NCBI GenBank assembly: GCA_003353825.1
Contig: PIVW01000272.1
Location: forward strand, 1-8,036
Direction: 5' to 3'
Source of the DNA: Chloroflexota bacterium
GTDB lineage: Bacteria > Chloroflexota > Anaerolineae > J102
DNA: 8,036 nucleotides
Shown in pieces: positions 1 through 8,036 of this stretch (position 1 is the stretch's first letter; each line of letters opens with the position of its first letter). The translations under genes were made by a program, and so were the position numbers. Below the pieces are notes generated by a model. It had not been told where the DNA came from. It saw nothing but the letters and a program-made list of their open reading frames with translations, and did no database searches.

Positions 1-141
1 GATGACTGGCAGCAAATGCTGCAAACATTGGGGCAGTTGTATGTGCAAGGCTTGGATGTGGACTGGGACGGCTTTGAGCGGGACTACGATCATCACAAAG
101 TGACGTTGCCCACCTATCCCTTCGAGCGAAAACGCTATTGG
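1..141 (+). other. AT C-terminal tail and post-AT linker of the upstream module
   Basis: The 47 residues end in LPTYPFERKRYW, the classic end of the post-AT linker that wraps back onto the KS-AT unit in type I PKSs. It shows that an AT, and presumably its KS, lies just upstream of the window. The catalytic part of this AT is not visible, so its extender unit cannot be read directly. The segment is nearly the same as residues 2501-2547 at the end of the next AT, so the missing AT may be closely related to that malonyl-type AT (inference). Confidence 0.93.
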
Positions 142-3100
142 GTCAACGTCTCGGCAAAGTCCCACGATGCCAGCGCTACCGGGCTATTGGGCATACGGCA
201 CGAGTCGGCCTCAGGTGAAGTTAGCTATACCCAAACGCTCAGTCTAAACGCACAGCCCTGGTTGGGTGACCATCGGGTCTTCGAGCGCGTGGTTGCGCCT
301 GGCGCACTTTATCTATGCCAGGCGTTGAGCGCAAGTTCCCTGCCTGCCACATTACATCAGGTGAGCATTCCTCAGGCCCTGATCCTGGAAGAGCTTGTTG
401 ATGATAGTGATGATAGTGATGACGAAACTATTGAGGTGCAACTGATCTTGTCGGCAAACACCGCACAAGGGGGTAGGCATTTCGAACTCTTCAGCCGCCG
501 CCACCCAGAAACCGTATGGCAATTACATGCTCAGGGACAGATCGAGGCTGGCAACGAGGCTTTGACCGCTCCGCTTACGTTACAGGAAGTGCTGGAGAAA
601 TTGCAGGAGCGCTCAGTCGAGCAATACTATGAACAGGCAGCGAAAATAGGTATAGATTACGGTCCGGAATTTCAAGTAGTTCACCGGCTCTGGCGTGGGC
701 AAGGAGAGGCGCTTGCAGAAGTTCGGCTAGGGTCCGACCTCAGCCATACCGGTTTGGTATGCCATCCGGCCCTGCTCGACGGCTGCCTGCAGGTGATGGG
801 AGGGCTGGTTGAAATGATGGGCGACAGCGCCTACGTACCGTTCGAGCTGAAACGTTTGCACCTATCCGATTCACTACCGAAGCAAGTGTATTGTTACGCC
901 CAGCAGAGAGATGAGAAGGGTGATGATGTTTTGAGCGCCGATCTATGGTTGTTTGACAGCGACGGTGCTATACTGGGCTACTTCGAGAACATGGTGGCGA
1001 AGCGGGCGACTCGACAGATGATGCTGGCTGCCCAAGGAAAACAGATCGACGACTGGCTATACCAGGTGAGTTGGCGTCCACAGGCGTTGATGGATGGCAT
1101 AGAGGCCAGCAGTTTCTGGCCCGAAACAGCTACCTTGACTGCGGATCAAGCAGGCGAGGGAGTGTTGTGGTTGGCCGAATCAGTGCCGGATATTGAGGAA
1201 GTGAGTCTTCCACACGTACTGGAAAGATTGAGCGTGGGCTACATCGAACAAGCGTTTCTGGACTTGGGCTGGGCCTATGCTCAGGGAGAGCAGATCACGA
1301 GCACCCAGGTTCGGCAAGAACTGGGGATCGTGGATAGCCACCGCAAGTTGAGCGAGCGTCTACTGGCGATCTTGGGGGAGAATGGAGTCCTGCAAGTAAG
1401 TGACAAGGGATGGCAGGTCAAACGAGGCCTAAGCGCCAGAGATGCCGGTGCTGAAGCGCAGGCTCTGCAGCAGTACCCCTATGGCCAGATCGAACTCACG
1501 TTGTTGGGGCGATGTGGTGCAGAGTTGGCGGATGTGCTAAGCGGCCGCCGCGACCCACTAGGACTGCTATTTCCCGAACAGGGAATCCGAGCTGAGGATC
1601 TCTACCGGGATGCGCCGTTGCTGCGGCTCTACAACGACGCCATGCAAAAGACGATCCGCACCGCTCTCAAGTCGCTGCCAGAAGGGCGCCGGCTGCGGGT
1701 GTTGGAGATCGGGGCAGGCACCGGTGGCGCCAGTGCTTCCATATTACCAGAACTGCCGGCGGAGCTCACAGAGTATGTCTATAGTGATATATCGGCGGCC
1801 TTTTTTGCATCGGCAGAAGAGCGCTTTGAGGCTTATCCGTTCATTACTTATCAGGTGTTCGACATCGAGCAAGACCCTCTTGAACAAGGCTTTGAGGCCC
1901 ACCGCTACGACCTAGTGGTGGCGGCCAATGTCCTCCACGCCACGCGGGACATCGAGGAAACTTTAAGCCATGTACGGCGATTGTTGGCACCGGAAGGGTT
2001 GCTTTTATTACTGGAGGGCTTAGAACCGCAGGCATGGCTGGATCTGACCTTTGGACTGCTGGATGGCTGGTGGCGTTTTGAGGATACCTGGCGCCGCGAT
2101 TACGCCTTGCTGGACTACGGACGTTGGGCAGAGCTGTTGGAAAGCCAGGGTTTCAACCAGCCTCAATTGCTCAGTCCCAAAGCACTAAATCAGCAAGGGA
2201 TCATCATCGCCCGAGGAGCGGACGAGGTGAAGATGGAGCAAACGCCCGGGCAGTGGCTGATTCTAGGAAATGAGTGGGGCGTGGGAGAGGCGCTGGCTGA
2301 GCGGCTGGCCGAATACGGACAGGAGAGCGTGCTGGTCGAGTATGGAGGGCAGTACGACGTATTGGGTGAAAACCACTATCGCCTGGGCGTCGAAGTCGAT
2401 GACTGGCGACAACTGCTGGAGGAGAGCGCAGAACCGGATCTACCGTTGCGGGGAGTGGTGCATATGTGGGGAGCAGAGGGTGACCAGCGTGAAGCCTCCG
2501 ATAACACTGCCTTGTGGGCAGATATCCATACCAGCAATGCCAGCACGCTGGCGCTGGTTCAAGCCATGTTACGTGAAGAGCGCCTCCCGCAAAGGGGGTT
2601 ATGGCTGATCACCCAGGGAGGACAAGTACTTGCAGGGCAGAGGGCTGGCGATCTCAGTCAGGCGCCACTTTGGGGGCTGGGCAAAACACTGGCGTTAGAG
2701 CATCCCGAACTGCAGTGCCGTTGCATCGACCTGGACCCGGCAATAAGTTACGGCGCCCCCGAATCTAGGGCTCAACTGGAGAAGCTTATCGTTGAGCTAT
2801 TGTATCCCGATCAGGAAGACCAGATCGTGCTGCGGAGCGGTGATCGCCTGGTGGCGAGATTGAACCGCAGCGAAACCCAATTACCGAAGTTAACGGATCC
2901 TGATGCCAGATACCATCTTGCCAAAGGTGAAGAGGAAACCATCGAGGGGCTAAGCTGGATCGAAGAGTCGTTATCGCCGCCTGGTGAGGGAGAAGTGCAG
3001 GTTACCGTCCGTGCCGCCGGGCTGAACTTCCGAGATGTGCTCAATGCCCTCGGCCTCTATCCGGGCGATGCCGGCCCTTTAGGTGGAGAGTTCTCGGGCA

Positions 3101-6100
3101 TCGTCACGGCAGTGGGCGCCGATGTAGAAAAGTTTGCTGCCGGCGATGCCGTGATGGGATTTGGGGCAGGTGCGTTCGCCAATCAACTCAACACAGAGAG
3201 CGCTGGCCTGGCGCATAAACCGGCGTCACTGCGTCATAGCGAGACGGCGACTATACCCATTGCCTTTGTCACCGCTCAACTAGCCTTTGATTGGGCTCAA
3301 CTCCAGGGGGGCGAACGGGTGTTGATCCATGCAGCCAGCGGTGGTGTAGGCCTGGCTGCGATCCAATTGGCCCAAGCCCTTGGTGCTGACATCTACGCCA
3401 CAGCCAGTGCCCCCAAACAGGACTATCTGCACTCGTTGGGTATCACCCACATCTATAACTCCCGCACCACCGACTACGGCGAACAGATCCTGGCTGACAC
3501 GGACGGGCAGGGCGTTGATGTGGTGCTCAACAGCCTTACCGGTGAGGGATTTATCGATTCCACGCTGAAGACCTTGGACCAGAAAGGGCGCTTTGTCGAG
3601 ATCGGCAAGCGAGCGATCTGGACGGACGAACAAATGGAAGCGGCCCGCCCCGATGTAGCCTACCATATCCTGGCAGTCGATCAGCTATTGGTCGAGCGTC
3701 CGTCTGAGCCCATCCAATGCCTGACGAGGGTGCTTCAACGCATGGAGAGCGGCGAGCTGAAACCGCTACGACATACAATCTATCCGCTCTCTGAATCGAA
3801 AAGGGTCTTTGAGCAGATGCAGAAGGCCCAGCATATAGGCAAGCTGGTGTTGGCGCCGGCGGTGTTCAGCGGCGCACCGGTGACGGATGCAGGCAGTTAC
3901 TTGATTACCGGAGGGCTGGGCGGGTTGGGCTTGGCGACGGCGCAGTGGTTGGTGGGGCAAGGGGTCAGGCATGTGGTGCTCAACGGACGCTCATCCCCGA
4001 CGCAACCTGCAGAGGTAGTCATTGCCGAACTACGAGCAGCGGGCGCGGAAGTGGAGGTCATACTCGGTGACGTGGCCGACGCCAATACAGTCGAACACAT
4101 CCTGCAGCAGATCGAAACGGAACTGCCTCCGCTGAAAGGGGTGTTCCACTCAGTGGGCGTGTTACGAGATGCGGCGCTACTCAATCAGGATTGGGAAAGC
4201 TTCGCTGCCGTGTTACGGCCGAAAGTTCTGGGTGCGTGGCATCTGGATCGGCTAACTGCGAACCTGGATCTGGACCTGTTCGTGCTCTACTCCAGCAGTG
4301 CTGGGCTGTTGGGCAACCATGGTCAAGCCAACCACGCGGCGGCCAGTGTCTTTCTGGATCAACTGGCCTGGGACCGTAGACGAAGAGGGCTGCCGACCCA
4401 AACCATCAACTGGGGGGCGTGGTCGCAGATCGGGGCGGCGGCTCAGCGCCAGGGACGCATAGAAAGGCAACTGGCGCAAGCGGGTCTGGGCTGGATCGAG
4501 CCACAACAGGGCATTGAGTCGCTGGCGCGTATTTTGGCAGACGGCGCCACCCAGGTGGGAGTGATGCCGGTTGACTGGGCGATATTTGCCCAGCAGACAA
4601 CCACGGGCATGCCGCCCTTCATCAGCGAACTGGTCACAACGGTCATTCACCCTCGCCGTATCGGGGGCATCGTCGAGCGGCTGCGGCAGGCGCCACAACA
4701 AGTAAAGCTAGGGCTGCTCGAAGAATATCTTGGTGCAGAGGTGCAGCGTGTTCTGCATCTTGCGACCGCACCGGCGATCATGACCGGCTTTTTCGATCTG
4801 GGCATGGACTCGTTGATGGCGGTTGAGTTGCGTAACCGCCTTCAGAGTCAATTGGGTGAGGCGGTGTCGCTGTCCTCTACCCTGCTCTTCGACTATCCTG
4901 ACATCCATACCTTGGCGTCCTTCTTGCTGGAGAGGTTAGGCCAACAGGTGCTTCCTGTGCCAGAACTGCTCTTGCCCAGCACAGAGTCAGGCAGGGCTGA
5001 ACAAGAGCAGGCCATAGCCATTGTCGGCTTGTCCTGTCGTTTTCCAGGTGCAGCCAATCCCCAGGCGTTTTGGCGGTTGCTGGAAGAGGGCGTTGATGCG
5101 ATCACAGAGGTGCCGGCCGCTCGTTGGGACATCGATGCCTATTATGATCCCGACCCTGAAGCAGCGGGCAAGATGATCACCCGCTACTGCGGCTTTATCG
5201 ACGACATCGACCGTTTCGACCCTCAGTTCTTTGGTATTGCGCCCAGAGAAGCAGTGACCCTGGACCCCCAGCAACGGCTCTTGTTGGAAGTCTCATGGGA
5301 AGCACTGGAACAGGCAGGTATCCAAGCTGATGGTCTGCGTAACTCCCAGACCGGGGTGTTCATGGGGCTATGCAGCAACGACTATGGCCAGATCGTGCGG
5401 GCTGCTGGTCTTGAAAGCATCGATGCCTATCTGGCTACTGGCAACGCCCATAGCACAGCCACCGGACGGCTGAGCTTTTTGTTGGGGCTACAGGGGCCGA
5501 GCCTGGCCATAGATACGGCCTGTTCATCCTCCCTGGTAGCATTGCATCAGGCATGCATCTCACTACGTCGTGGCGAATGCCAACTAGCCCTGGCTGGGGG
5601 GGTGAACGCCATCTTGCTTCCGGATGCGTTGGTCAACTTCAGTAAGGCCCGTATGTTGAGTCCCGATGGGCGCTGCAAGACCTTTGACGCGGCTGCGGAC
5701 GGATTCGTACGGGCCGAGGGCTGTGGGGTGTTGGTGCTCAAACCACTTTCCACCGCTGAACGAGACGGCGACCCCATTCTGGCGGTCATCCGTGGCAGCG
5801 CCGTCAACCAGGATGGCGCCAGCAGCGGGCTCACGGTACCCAACGGACCCAGCCAGGAGGGGGTGATTGCCGATGCCCGGGCTCAGGCGAACATCGCTGC
5901 CAAAGAGGTGAGCTATCTGGAATGTCATGGCACCGGCACCAGTCTGGGTGACCCGATTGAGGTGCTGGCAGCAGCGAAGGCGTTGACCCAGGATCGTGAC
6001 CCTGAACAACCGCTGCTCATTGGTTCGGTCAAGACCAACATAGGTCATCTCGAAGCAGCGGCGGGCGTGGCGGGGGTGATCAAGGTGGTGCTGGCCATGC

Positions 6101-8036
6101 AGCATGGCGTCATTCCTCCGCATTTGCACTTTGATACACCCAACTCTCACATCCCGTGGGAGGAGTTGCCGGTCAAGGTAACCGATGGGATCACGACCTG
6201 GCCGATAGGTAACGGCAGAAGCGCAGTGGCGGGAGTGAGTTCGTTTGGGTTCAGTGGCACCAATGCCCATGTGGTAATCGAACAGGCGCCGGCCGTCCCT
6301 CCCTCCCCAACATCCGAACCAGAACCACCCGAGCGGTCCTGGCATGTGTTGCCGATATCAGCCAAAACAGAGACAGCACTGCCTGTGTTAGCCGAACGAT
6401 ATCTACAGCATCTGCATGAACACAACGACATCTCCCTTGCCGACCTCTGTTACACCGCCGGGGCGGGACGCAGCCACTTCGCTCAGCGCGCTGCTTTAAC
6501 GGCTGAGACCACTGAGGCCTTACTGCAACAACTTCAGGCCCTGACGCAGGGTCAAACTGCCACCGATCTCTACATTGGTCAGGCTGGAACAACGACGAAG
6601 ACAGCCTGGCTATTCACGGGTCAGGGTTCGCAATACGCCGGCATGGCCCAGCAGCTCTATGAAACGCAACCAACCTTCCGTAGTACCTTGGAGCGCTGCG
6701 CAGATATCCTGGAACCGCTGCTGAAGACGTCACTGCTGGAGGTGCTTTTCGGCGCAGATGAAGCGGCGGCATTACTCGACCAGACAGCCTACACCCAACC
6801 GGCGCTATTTGCCCTGGAATATGCCCTGGCCGAACTATGGCAGTCATGGGGCATCAGACCAGACGTGGTGCTGGGGCACAGCGTCGGCGAGTACGTCGCC
6901 GCTTGTGTGGCCGGTGTTTTCAGCCTGGAAGAGGCGCTCAACCTCATCGCCACCCGAGGAAAACTGATGCAGGCGTTGCCTGTGGGCGGGGCCATGGTGG
7001 CGGTCATGGCCGCTGAGGAAACAGTGCGTCCGTATGTCTCTGGCTATGCCGATACGGTTTCCATTGCCGCAATCAACGGACCTCGAAATACAATCATCTC
7101 AGGAGATGGCGCTGCCATAGAGGCCATTGTCCAAGCATTGCAGGCAGCGGAGATCCGAACCCTACCTCTACAGGTATCCCACGCCTTCCACTCACCCCTG
7201 ATGGCGCCGATGCTGGCTGAGTTCGAGAGGGCGGCAGCACAGGTGAGCTACCACAAACCACACATGCCCATCATCTCCAACGTAACCGGAGAACGGGCGG
7301 GCGAGGAAATGGCGGATGCGACCTATTGGGTGGAGCATGTCTTGGCGCCGGTGCGTTTTGCCAACGGCATGGAGGCGTTGTCCCAGGAGGAGGTGACAGC
7401 CTTCGTCGAAGTAGGGCCGCAGCCGGTGTTGTTGGGTATGGGACGACAGTGCCTGCCCGAACATGAGGGCTTGTGGCTGCCCAGCTTGCGGCGAGGGCAA
7501 GATGACTGGCAGCAAATGCTGCAAACATTAGCACAACTTTACACGCAGGATGTGGATGTGGACTGGACCGGCTTTGAGCGGGACTACAATCATCACAAAG
7601 TGACGCTGCCCACCTATCCCTTCCAGCGAAAACGCTATTGGATCGAAACCAAATCACAAGTACAGAGACACCTTTCCTCCCTCCATCCCCTGCTGGGTGT
7701 AAAACTACGTACTGCCGGCAGCAGCGAGCAACGCTTTGAACAACATCTCACTATCGACAATCCCCTGTGGCCGGGCGACCGTCGTGTCTTTGGACACACA
7801 CTCTTCCCGGGCGCCGCTTATGTGGAACTGACCCTGGCCGCGACTCTGCAACAGGACAGGCCACTGACGGTACATGATCTGCAGATCACCGCTCCCTTGA
7901 AGTTGGCGGAAGCTGATGGTCGCTGGTTGCAGACGGTGTTGAAACCGCAATCAGGCGATTCCGATAGCTTGGAGCTGACACTCTATGCCCGGAATCAGGA
8001 CGAAGAAGCCTGGAGCCAACATGCCACCGCCCATTT
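1..8036 (+). CDS. Modular type I polyketide synthase, internal fragment, open at both ends
   Basis: Frame +1 is open across all 2678 codons, with no start or stop in the window. The protein is a cytosolic assembly-line enzyme that extends an acyl chain on ACP-bound phosphopantetheine. Domain order by residue of the fragment is: AT tail 1-47, DH 61-347, C-methyltransferase 411-740, structural KR half 749-960, ER 969-1283, KR 1294-1480, ACP 1564-1643, KS 1667-2095, KS-AT linker 2096-2200, AT 2201-2500, post-AT linker 2501-2547, and partial DH 2561-2678. It thus holds most of one fully reducing, methylating module and the start of the next. The ACP-to-KS join is continuous, so both modules lie on one polypeptide. 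The type I PKS call is certain from many diagnostic motifs. The product and gene name are not recognisable. Odd points are substitutions at KR and DH catalytic positions and an exact 7500-base repeat spacing. Confidence 0.97.
181..1040 (+). other. Dehydratase (DH) domain, first module
   Basis: A double-hotdog dehydratase of about 287 residues, the usual length, which removes water from a beta-hydroxyacyl-ACP to give the enoyl intermediate. The first hotdog carries the catalytic His at 271-273 (residue 91) in the context GDHRVF, with the motif Pro at 298-300. The motif reads HxxxExxxxP, with Glu at 283-285 in place of the usual Gly. The second hotdog has YGPEF (residues 220-224) and HPALLDGCLQ with the catalytic Asp at 778-780 (residue 260) followed by Gln in the DxxxQ spacing. 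Both catalytic residues are kept, so it is probably functional, though the Gly to Glu change may matter. A run of acidic residues (DDSDDSDD, 134-141) expands a surface loop. It sits between the post-AT linker and the methyltransferase. Confidence 0.93.
400..423 (+). repeat. In-frame short tandem repeat GATGATAGT encoding DDSDDSDD
   Basis: The nine-base unit GATGATAGT occurs twice in tandem and is followed by GATGAC, giving Asp-Asp-Ser twice and then Asp-Asp. It lies between two predicted beta strands of the dehydratase, where related domains usually have a shorter acidic turn. Each unit is a whole number of codons, so gain or loss by slippage would keep the frame. Probably a neutral surface loop. 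Confidence 0.8.
1231..2220 (+). other. SAM-dependent C-methyltransferase (cMT) domain
   Basis: This domain would methylate the alpha carbon of the ACP-bound beta-ketoacyl chain from S-adenosylmethionine before ketoreduction. A helical N-terminal lobe (residues about 411-480, with SERLLAILGENGVLQV near 447-462) is typical of the PKS C-methyltransferase family. The class I motif I is VLEIGAGTGG (bases 1699-1728). The acidic beta-2 region YSDIS follows (1783-1797). Next come YDLVVAANVLHAT (1906-1944), LLAPEGLLLLLEGL (1981-2022), and the C-terminal signature DGWWRFEDTWR (2065-2097). All the expected motifs are present with no break, so it looks active. It sits between DH and the structural KR half, the standard place for an embedded cMT. 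It would explain how a malonyl-selecting module could give a methyl branch. Confidence 0.94.
2245..2880 (+). other. Structural (non-catalytic) subdomain of the ketoreductase
   Basis: Type I PKS ketoreductases are split. A degenerate Rossmann half comes first, and when an ER is present it is inserted between this half and the catalytic half. Here residues about 749-960 fit that half. WLILGNEWGVGEALAERLAE (2254-2313) has a decayed nucleotide-fold start. LRGVVHMWG (2446-2472) is the central strand. PLWGLGKTLALEHPEL (2668-2715) followed by CIDLDP (2725-2742) is the family's usual signature. It has no catalytic residues of its own and serves to stabilise the catalytic KR. The ER follows directly, as expected for a reducing module. 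Confidence 0.88.
2905..3850 (+). other. Enoylreductase (ER) domain
   Basis: A medium-chain dehydrogenase/reductase type ER of about 315 residues, which uses NADPH to reduce the alpha,beta-enoyl thioester to the saturated acyl chain. The substrate-binding half contains AAGLNFRDVLNALGLYPG (3013-3066) and GGEFSGIV (3082-3105), both hallmark PKS ER segments. The cofactor half has the glycine-rich stretch ERVLIHAASGGVGLAAIQLA (3313-3372). It then has VDVVLNSLTGE (3511-3543) and RFVEIGKR (3592-3615), the usual downstream signatures. Nothing is missing or broken. It is inserted between the two halves of the KR, the normal arrangement. With the neighbouring cMT, this ER would act on an alpha-methyl enoyl chain and so could set the methyl stereocentre. 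I do not assign the stereochemistry. Confidence 0.95.
3880..4440 (+). other. Ketoreductase (KR) catalytic domain with unusual active-site residues
   Basis: A short-chain dehydrogenase type KR that would reduce the beta-keto group with NADPH. The cofactor motif LITGGLGGLGLAT is intact (3901-3939). The catalytic Lys (4222-4224, in LRPKVLGAWHL) and Ser (4294-4296, in LYSSSAGLLG) are present, as is the C-terminal TINWGAWS. The usual catalytic Tyr in GQxNYAAAN is His here (4333-4335, GQANHAAAS) and the following catalytic Asn is Ser (4345-4347). VLRD (4159-4170) keeps the third Asp of the LDD motif, which points to a B-type KR if it is active. From memory, NHAAAN variants occur in other PKS KRs, so the His alone does not prove inactivity. 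The complete DH and ER alongside argue for a working KR. Activity is uncertain; domain identity is not. Confidence 0.93.
4690..4930 (+). other. Acyl carrier protein (ACP) domain
   Basis: A four-helix carrier domain of about 80 residues that holds the growing chain on a phosphopantetheine arm. The attachment Ser is at 4810-4812 (residue 1604) in FFDLGMDSLMAVELRNRL, an excellent match to the PKS ACP signature with the GxDS core. The helix III region LLFDYPDIHTLASFL (4882-4926) is also typical. It is a single ACP, closes the first module, and is followed by a linker of roughly 24 residues rich in Leu, Pro and Glu before the next KS. This confirms that chain transfer here is within one protein and not between docked subunits. 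Confidence 0.96.
4999..6285 (+). other. Ketosynthase (KS) domain, second module
   Basis: A full-length PKS ketosynthase of about 429 residues that takes the chain from the preceding ACP and performs decarboxylative Claisen condensation. It opens with AIAIVGLSCRFPG (4999-5049). The LDPQQRLLLE signature is at 5260-5289. The nucleophile Cys is at 5521-5523 in DTACSSSLVA. The two catalytic His residues are at 5926-5928 (ECHGTGT) and 6046-6048 (NIGHLEAAAG). It ends with SSFGFSGTNAHVVIE (6238-6282). All catalytic residues are intact, so it is an elongating KS and not a KSQ loader or decarboxylase. It has no separate start codon context, because the frame runs on from the ACP. Confidence 0.97.
6286..6599 (+). 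other. KS-AT linker
   Basis: About 105 residues join KS to AT. It begins with a Pro/Glu-rich stretch just after the KS (6286-6330), then has LPISAKTETALPVLAERYL (6349-6405) and the SLADLCYTAGAGRSHFAQR region (6433-6489). These are the usual KS-AT linker elements that form a small alpha/beta domain between the two enzymes. It has no catalytic function. Its length and motifs are ordinary. Confidence 0.85.
6600..7500 (+). other. Acyltransferase (AT) domain, predicted malonyl-CoA specific
   Basis: Loads the extender unit from CoA onto the module's ACP. It opens with WLFTGQGSQYAGM (6607-6645). The catalytic Ser is at 6880-6882 in LGHSVGEYVAA. The specificity motif is HAFH (7180-7191, within VSHAFHSPLM), which in cis-AT PKSs indicates malonyl-CoA. 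Methylmalonyl ATs usually have YASH there. The C-terminal VEVGPQPVLLGMG segment is at 7408-7443. The domain is complete and looks active. A malonyl AT fits a system in which methyl branches come from SAM through a cMT domain, as in the module before. Whether this second module has its own cMT lies beyond the window. Confidence 0.95.
7501..7641 (+). repeat. Post-AT linker, second copy of the segment at 1-141
   Basis: This segment aligns without gaps to bases 1-141 at a distance of exactly 7500 bases. By hand count about 123 of 141 bases match (87%). The first 29 bases are identical, and from base 55 to 141 only five differ. It encodes the post-AT linker ending LPTYPFQRKRYW. Similarity stops abruptly after the YW codons, where the two DH domains begin and are clearly diverged. 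The pattern fits duplicated modules with recombination or gene conversion ending at the linker. Confidence 0.9.
7681..8036 (+). other. Dehydratase (DH) domain of the second module, N-terminal part, catalytic His replaced by Arg
   Basis: Residues 2561-2678 match the first hotdog of a PKS dehydratase. LHPLLG opens the domain, and RRVFGHTLFPGAAYVE (7780-7827) is the region of the HxxxGxxxxP motif. The Gly (7792-7794) and Pro (7807-7809) are in place, but the position of the catalytic His is Arg (CGT, 7780-7782). A single base change at 7781 would restore CAT for His. Without this His a DH would be expected to be inactive, leaving a beta-hydroxyl (or whatever the unseen KR makes). The second hotdog with its catalytic Asp is beyond the window, so the state of the domain is inferred from one half only. 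Confidence 0.88.

Noticed and set aside
1795..1806. Six-T run after a GC-rich stretch, resembling a terminator tail
   Set aside because: I see no convincing hairpin stem next to it. It encodes Phe-Phe within the methyltransferase, where the reading frame and domain match continue on both sides.
1610..1915. A 101-codon plus-strand frame (and a similar 112-codon one at 2270-2608) inside the methyltransferase and structural KR
   Set aside because: Both are out of frame with the continuous PKS frame, and their low-complexity compositions match no family. The in-frame reading gives clear domain motifs.
3280..3666. A 128-codon minus-strand frame opposite the enoylreductase, and another of the same length at 7271-7657 opposite the AT
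   Set aside because: Shadows of conserved PKS coding sequence, with no start-site signal or domain.
4333..4347. KR changes read as a frameshift or pseudogene
   Set aside because: The frame and all surrounding motifs are intact on both sides. These are two separate codon substitutions, so the domain is altered but not broken.
4931..4998. Possible gene boundary between ACP and KS
   Set aside because: There is no stop codon, and the frame stays continuous through a linker of about 24 residues. This is an internal module junction, not two proteins with docking domains.
5584..6345. A 253-codon open frame on the minus strand
   Set aside because: It lies wholly opposite the KS domain, whose catalytic motifs are unmistakable on the plus strand. 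The translation has no recognisable domain and is rich in Arg, Gly and His, as expected of an antisense shadow.

Overview
The whole 8036-base window is the inside of one gene. Frame +1 reads from the first base to the last (2678 codons plus two bases) without a stop, and it encodes part of a giant modular type I polyketide synthase (PKS). Neither the start nor the stop of the gene is in view. There is no intergenic DNA, RNA gene or mobile element. All other open frames on either strand are shadows of this one.

Layout, left to right: the C-terminal tail of an acyltransferase (AT) and its post-AT linker (1-141); a complete processing set of dehydratase (DH, about 181-1040), C-methyltransferase (cMT, about 1231-2220), structural half of the ketoreductase (about 2245-2880), enoylreductase (ER, about 2905-3850), catalytic ketoreductase (KR, about 3880-4440) and acyl carrier protein (ACP, about 4690-4930). 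After a short linker inside the same protein, the next module begins with a ketosynthase (KS, about 4999-6285), an AT (about 6600-7500), its post-AT linker, and the first third of a DH cut off by the window end.

The first module is therefore (KS)-AT-DH-cMT-ER-KR-ACP, the full reducing and methylating set. The AT of the following module carries the HAFH motif of malonyl-CoA-specific ATs. If every domain of the first module worked, it would add a two-carbon unit, methylate its alpha carbon from S-adenosylmethionine, and reduce the beta position to a methylene. The residues raise doubts. The KR has His where the catalytic Tyr is expected and Ser where the catalytic Asn is expected. The first DH has Glu for Gly in HxxxGxxxxP. 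The next module's DH has Arg for the catalytic His.

The 141 bases at the start recur at 7501-7641, exactly 7500 bases downstream and about 87% identical by hand count. This suggests module duplication or gene conversion with an edge at the AT/DH boundary.

Source: a bacterial secondary-metabolite cluster with moderate GC (about 50-65% in the lines I counted). The protein style resembles PKSs of cyanobacteria, myxobacteria and proteobacteria more than those of high-GC actinomycetes. I cannot name the organism or the product.
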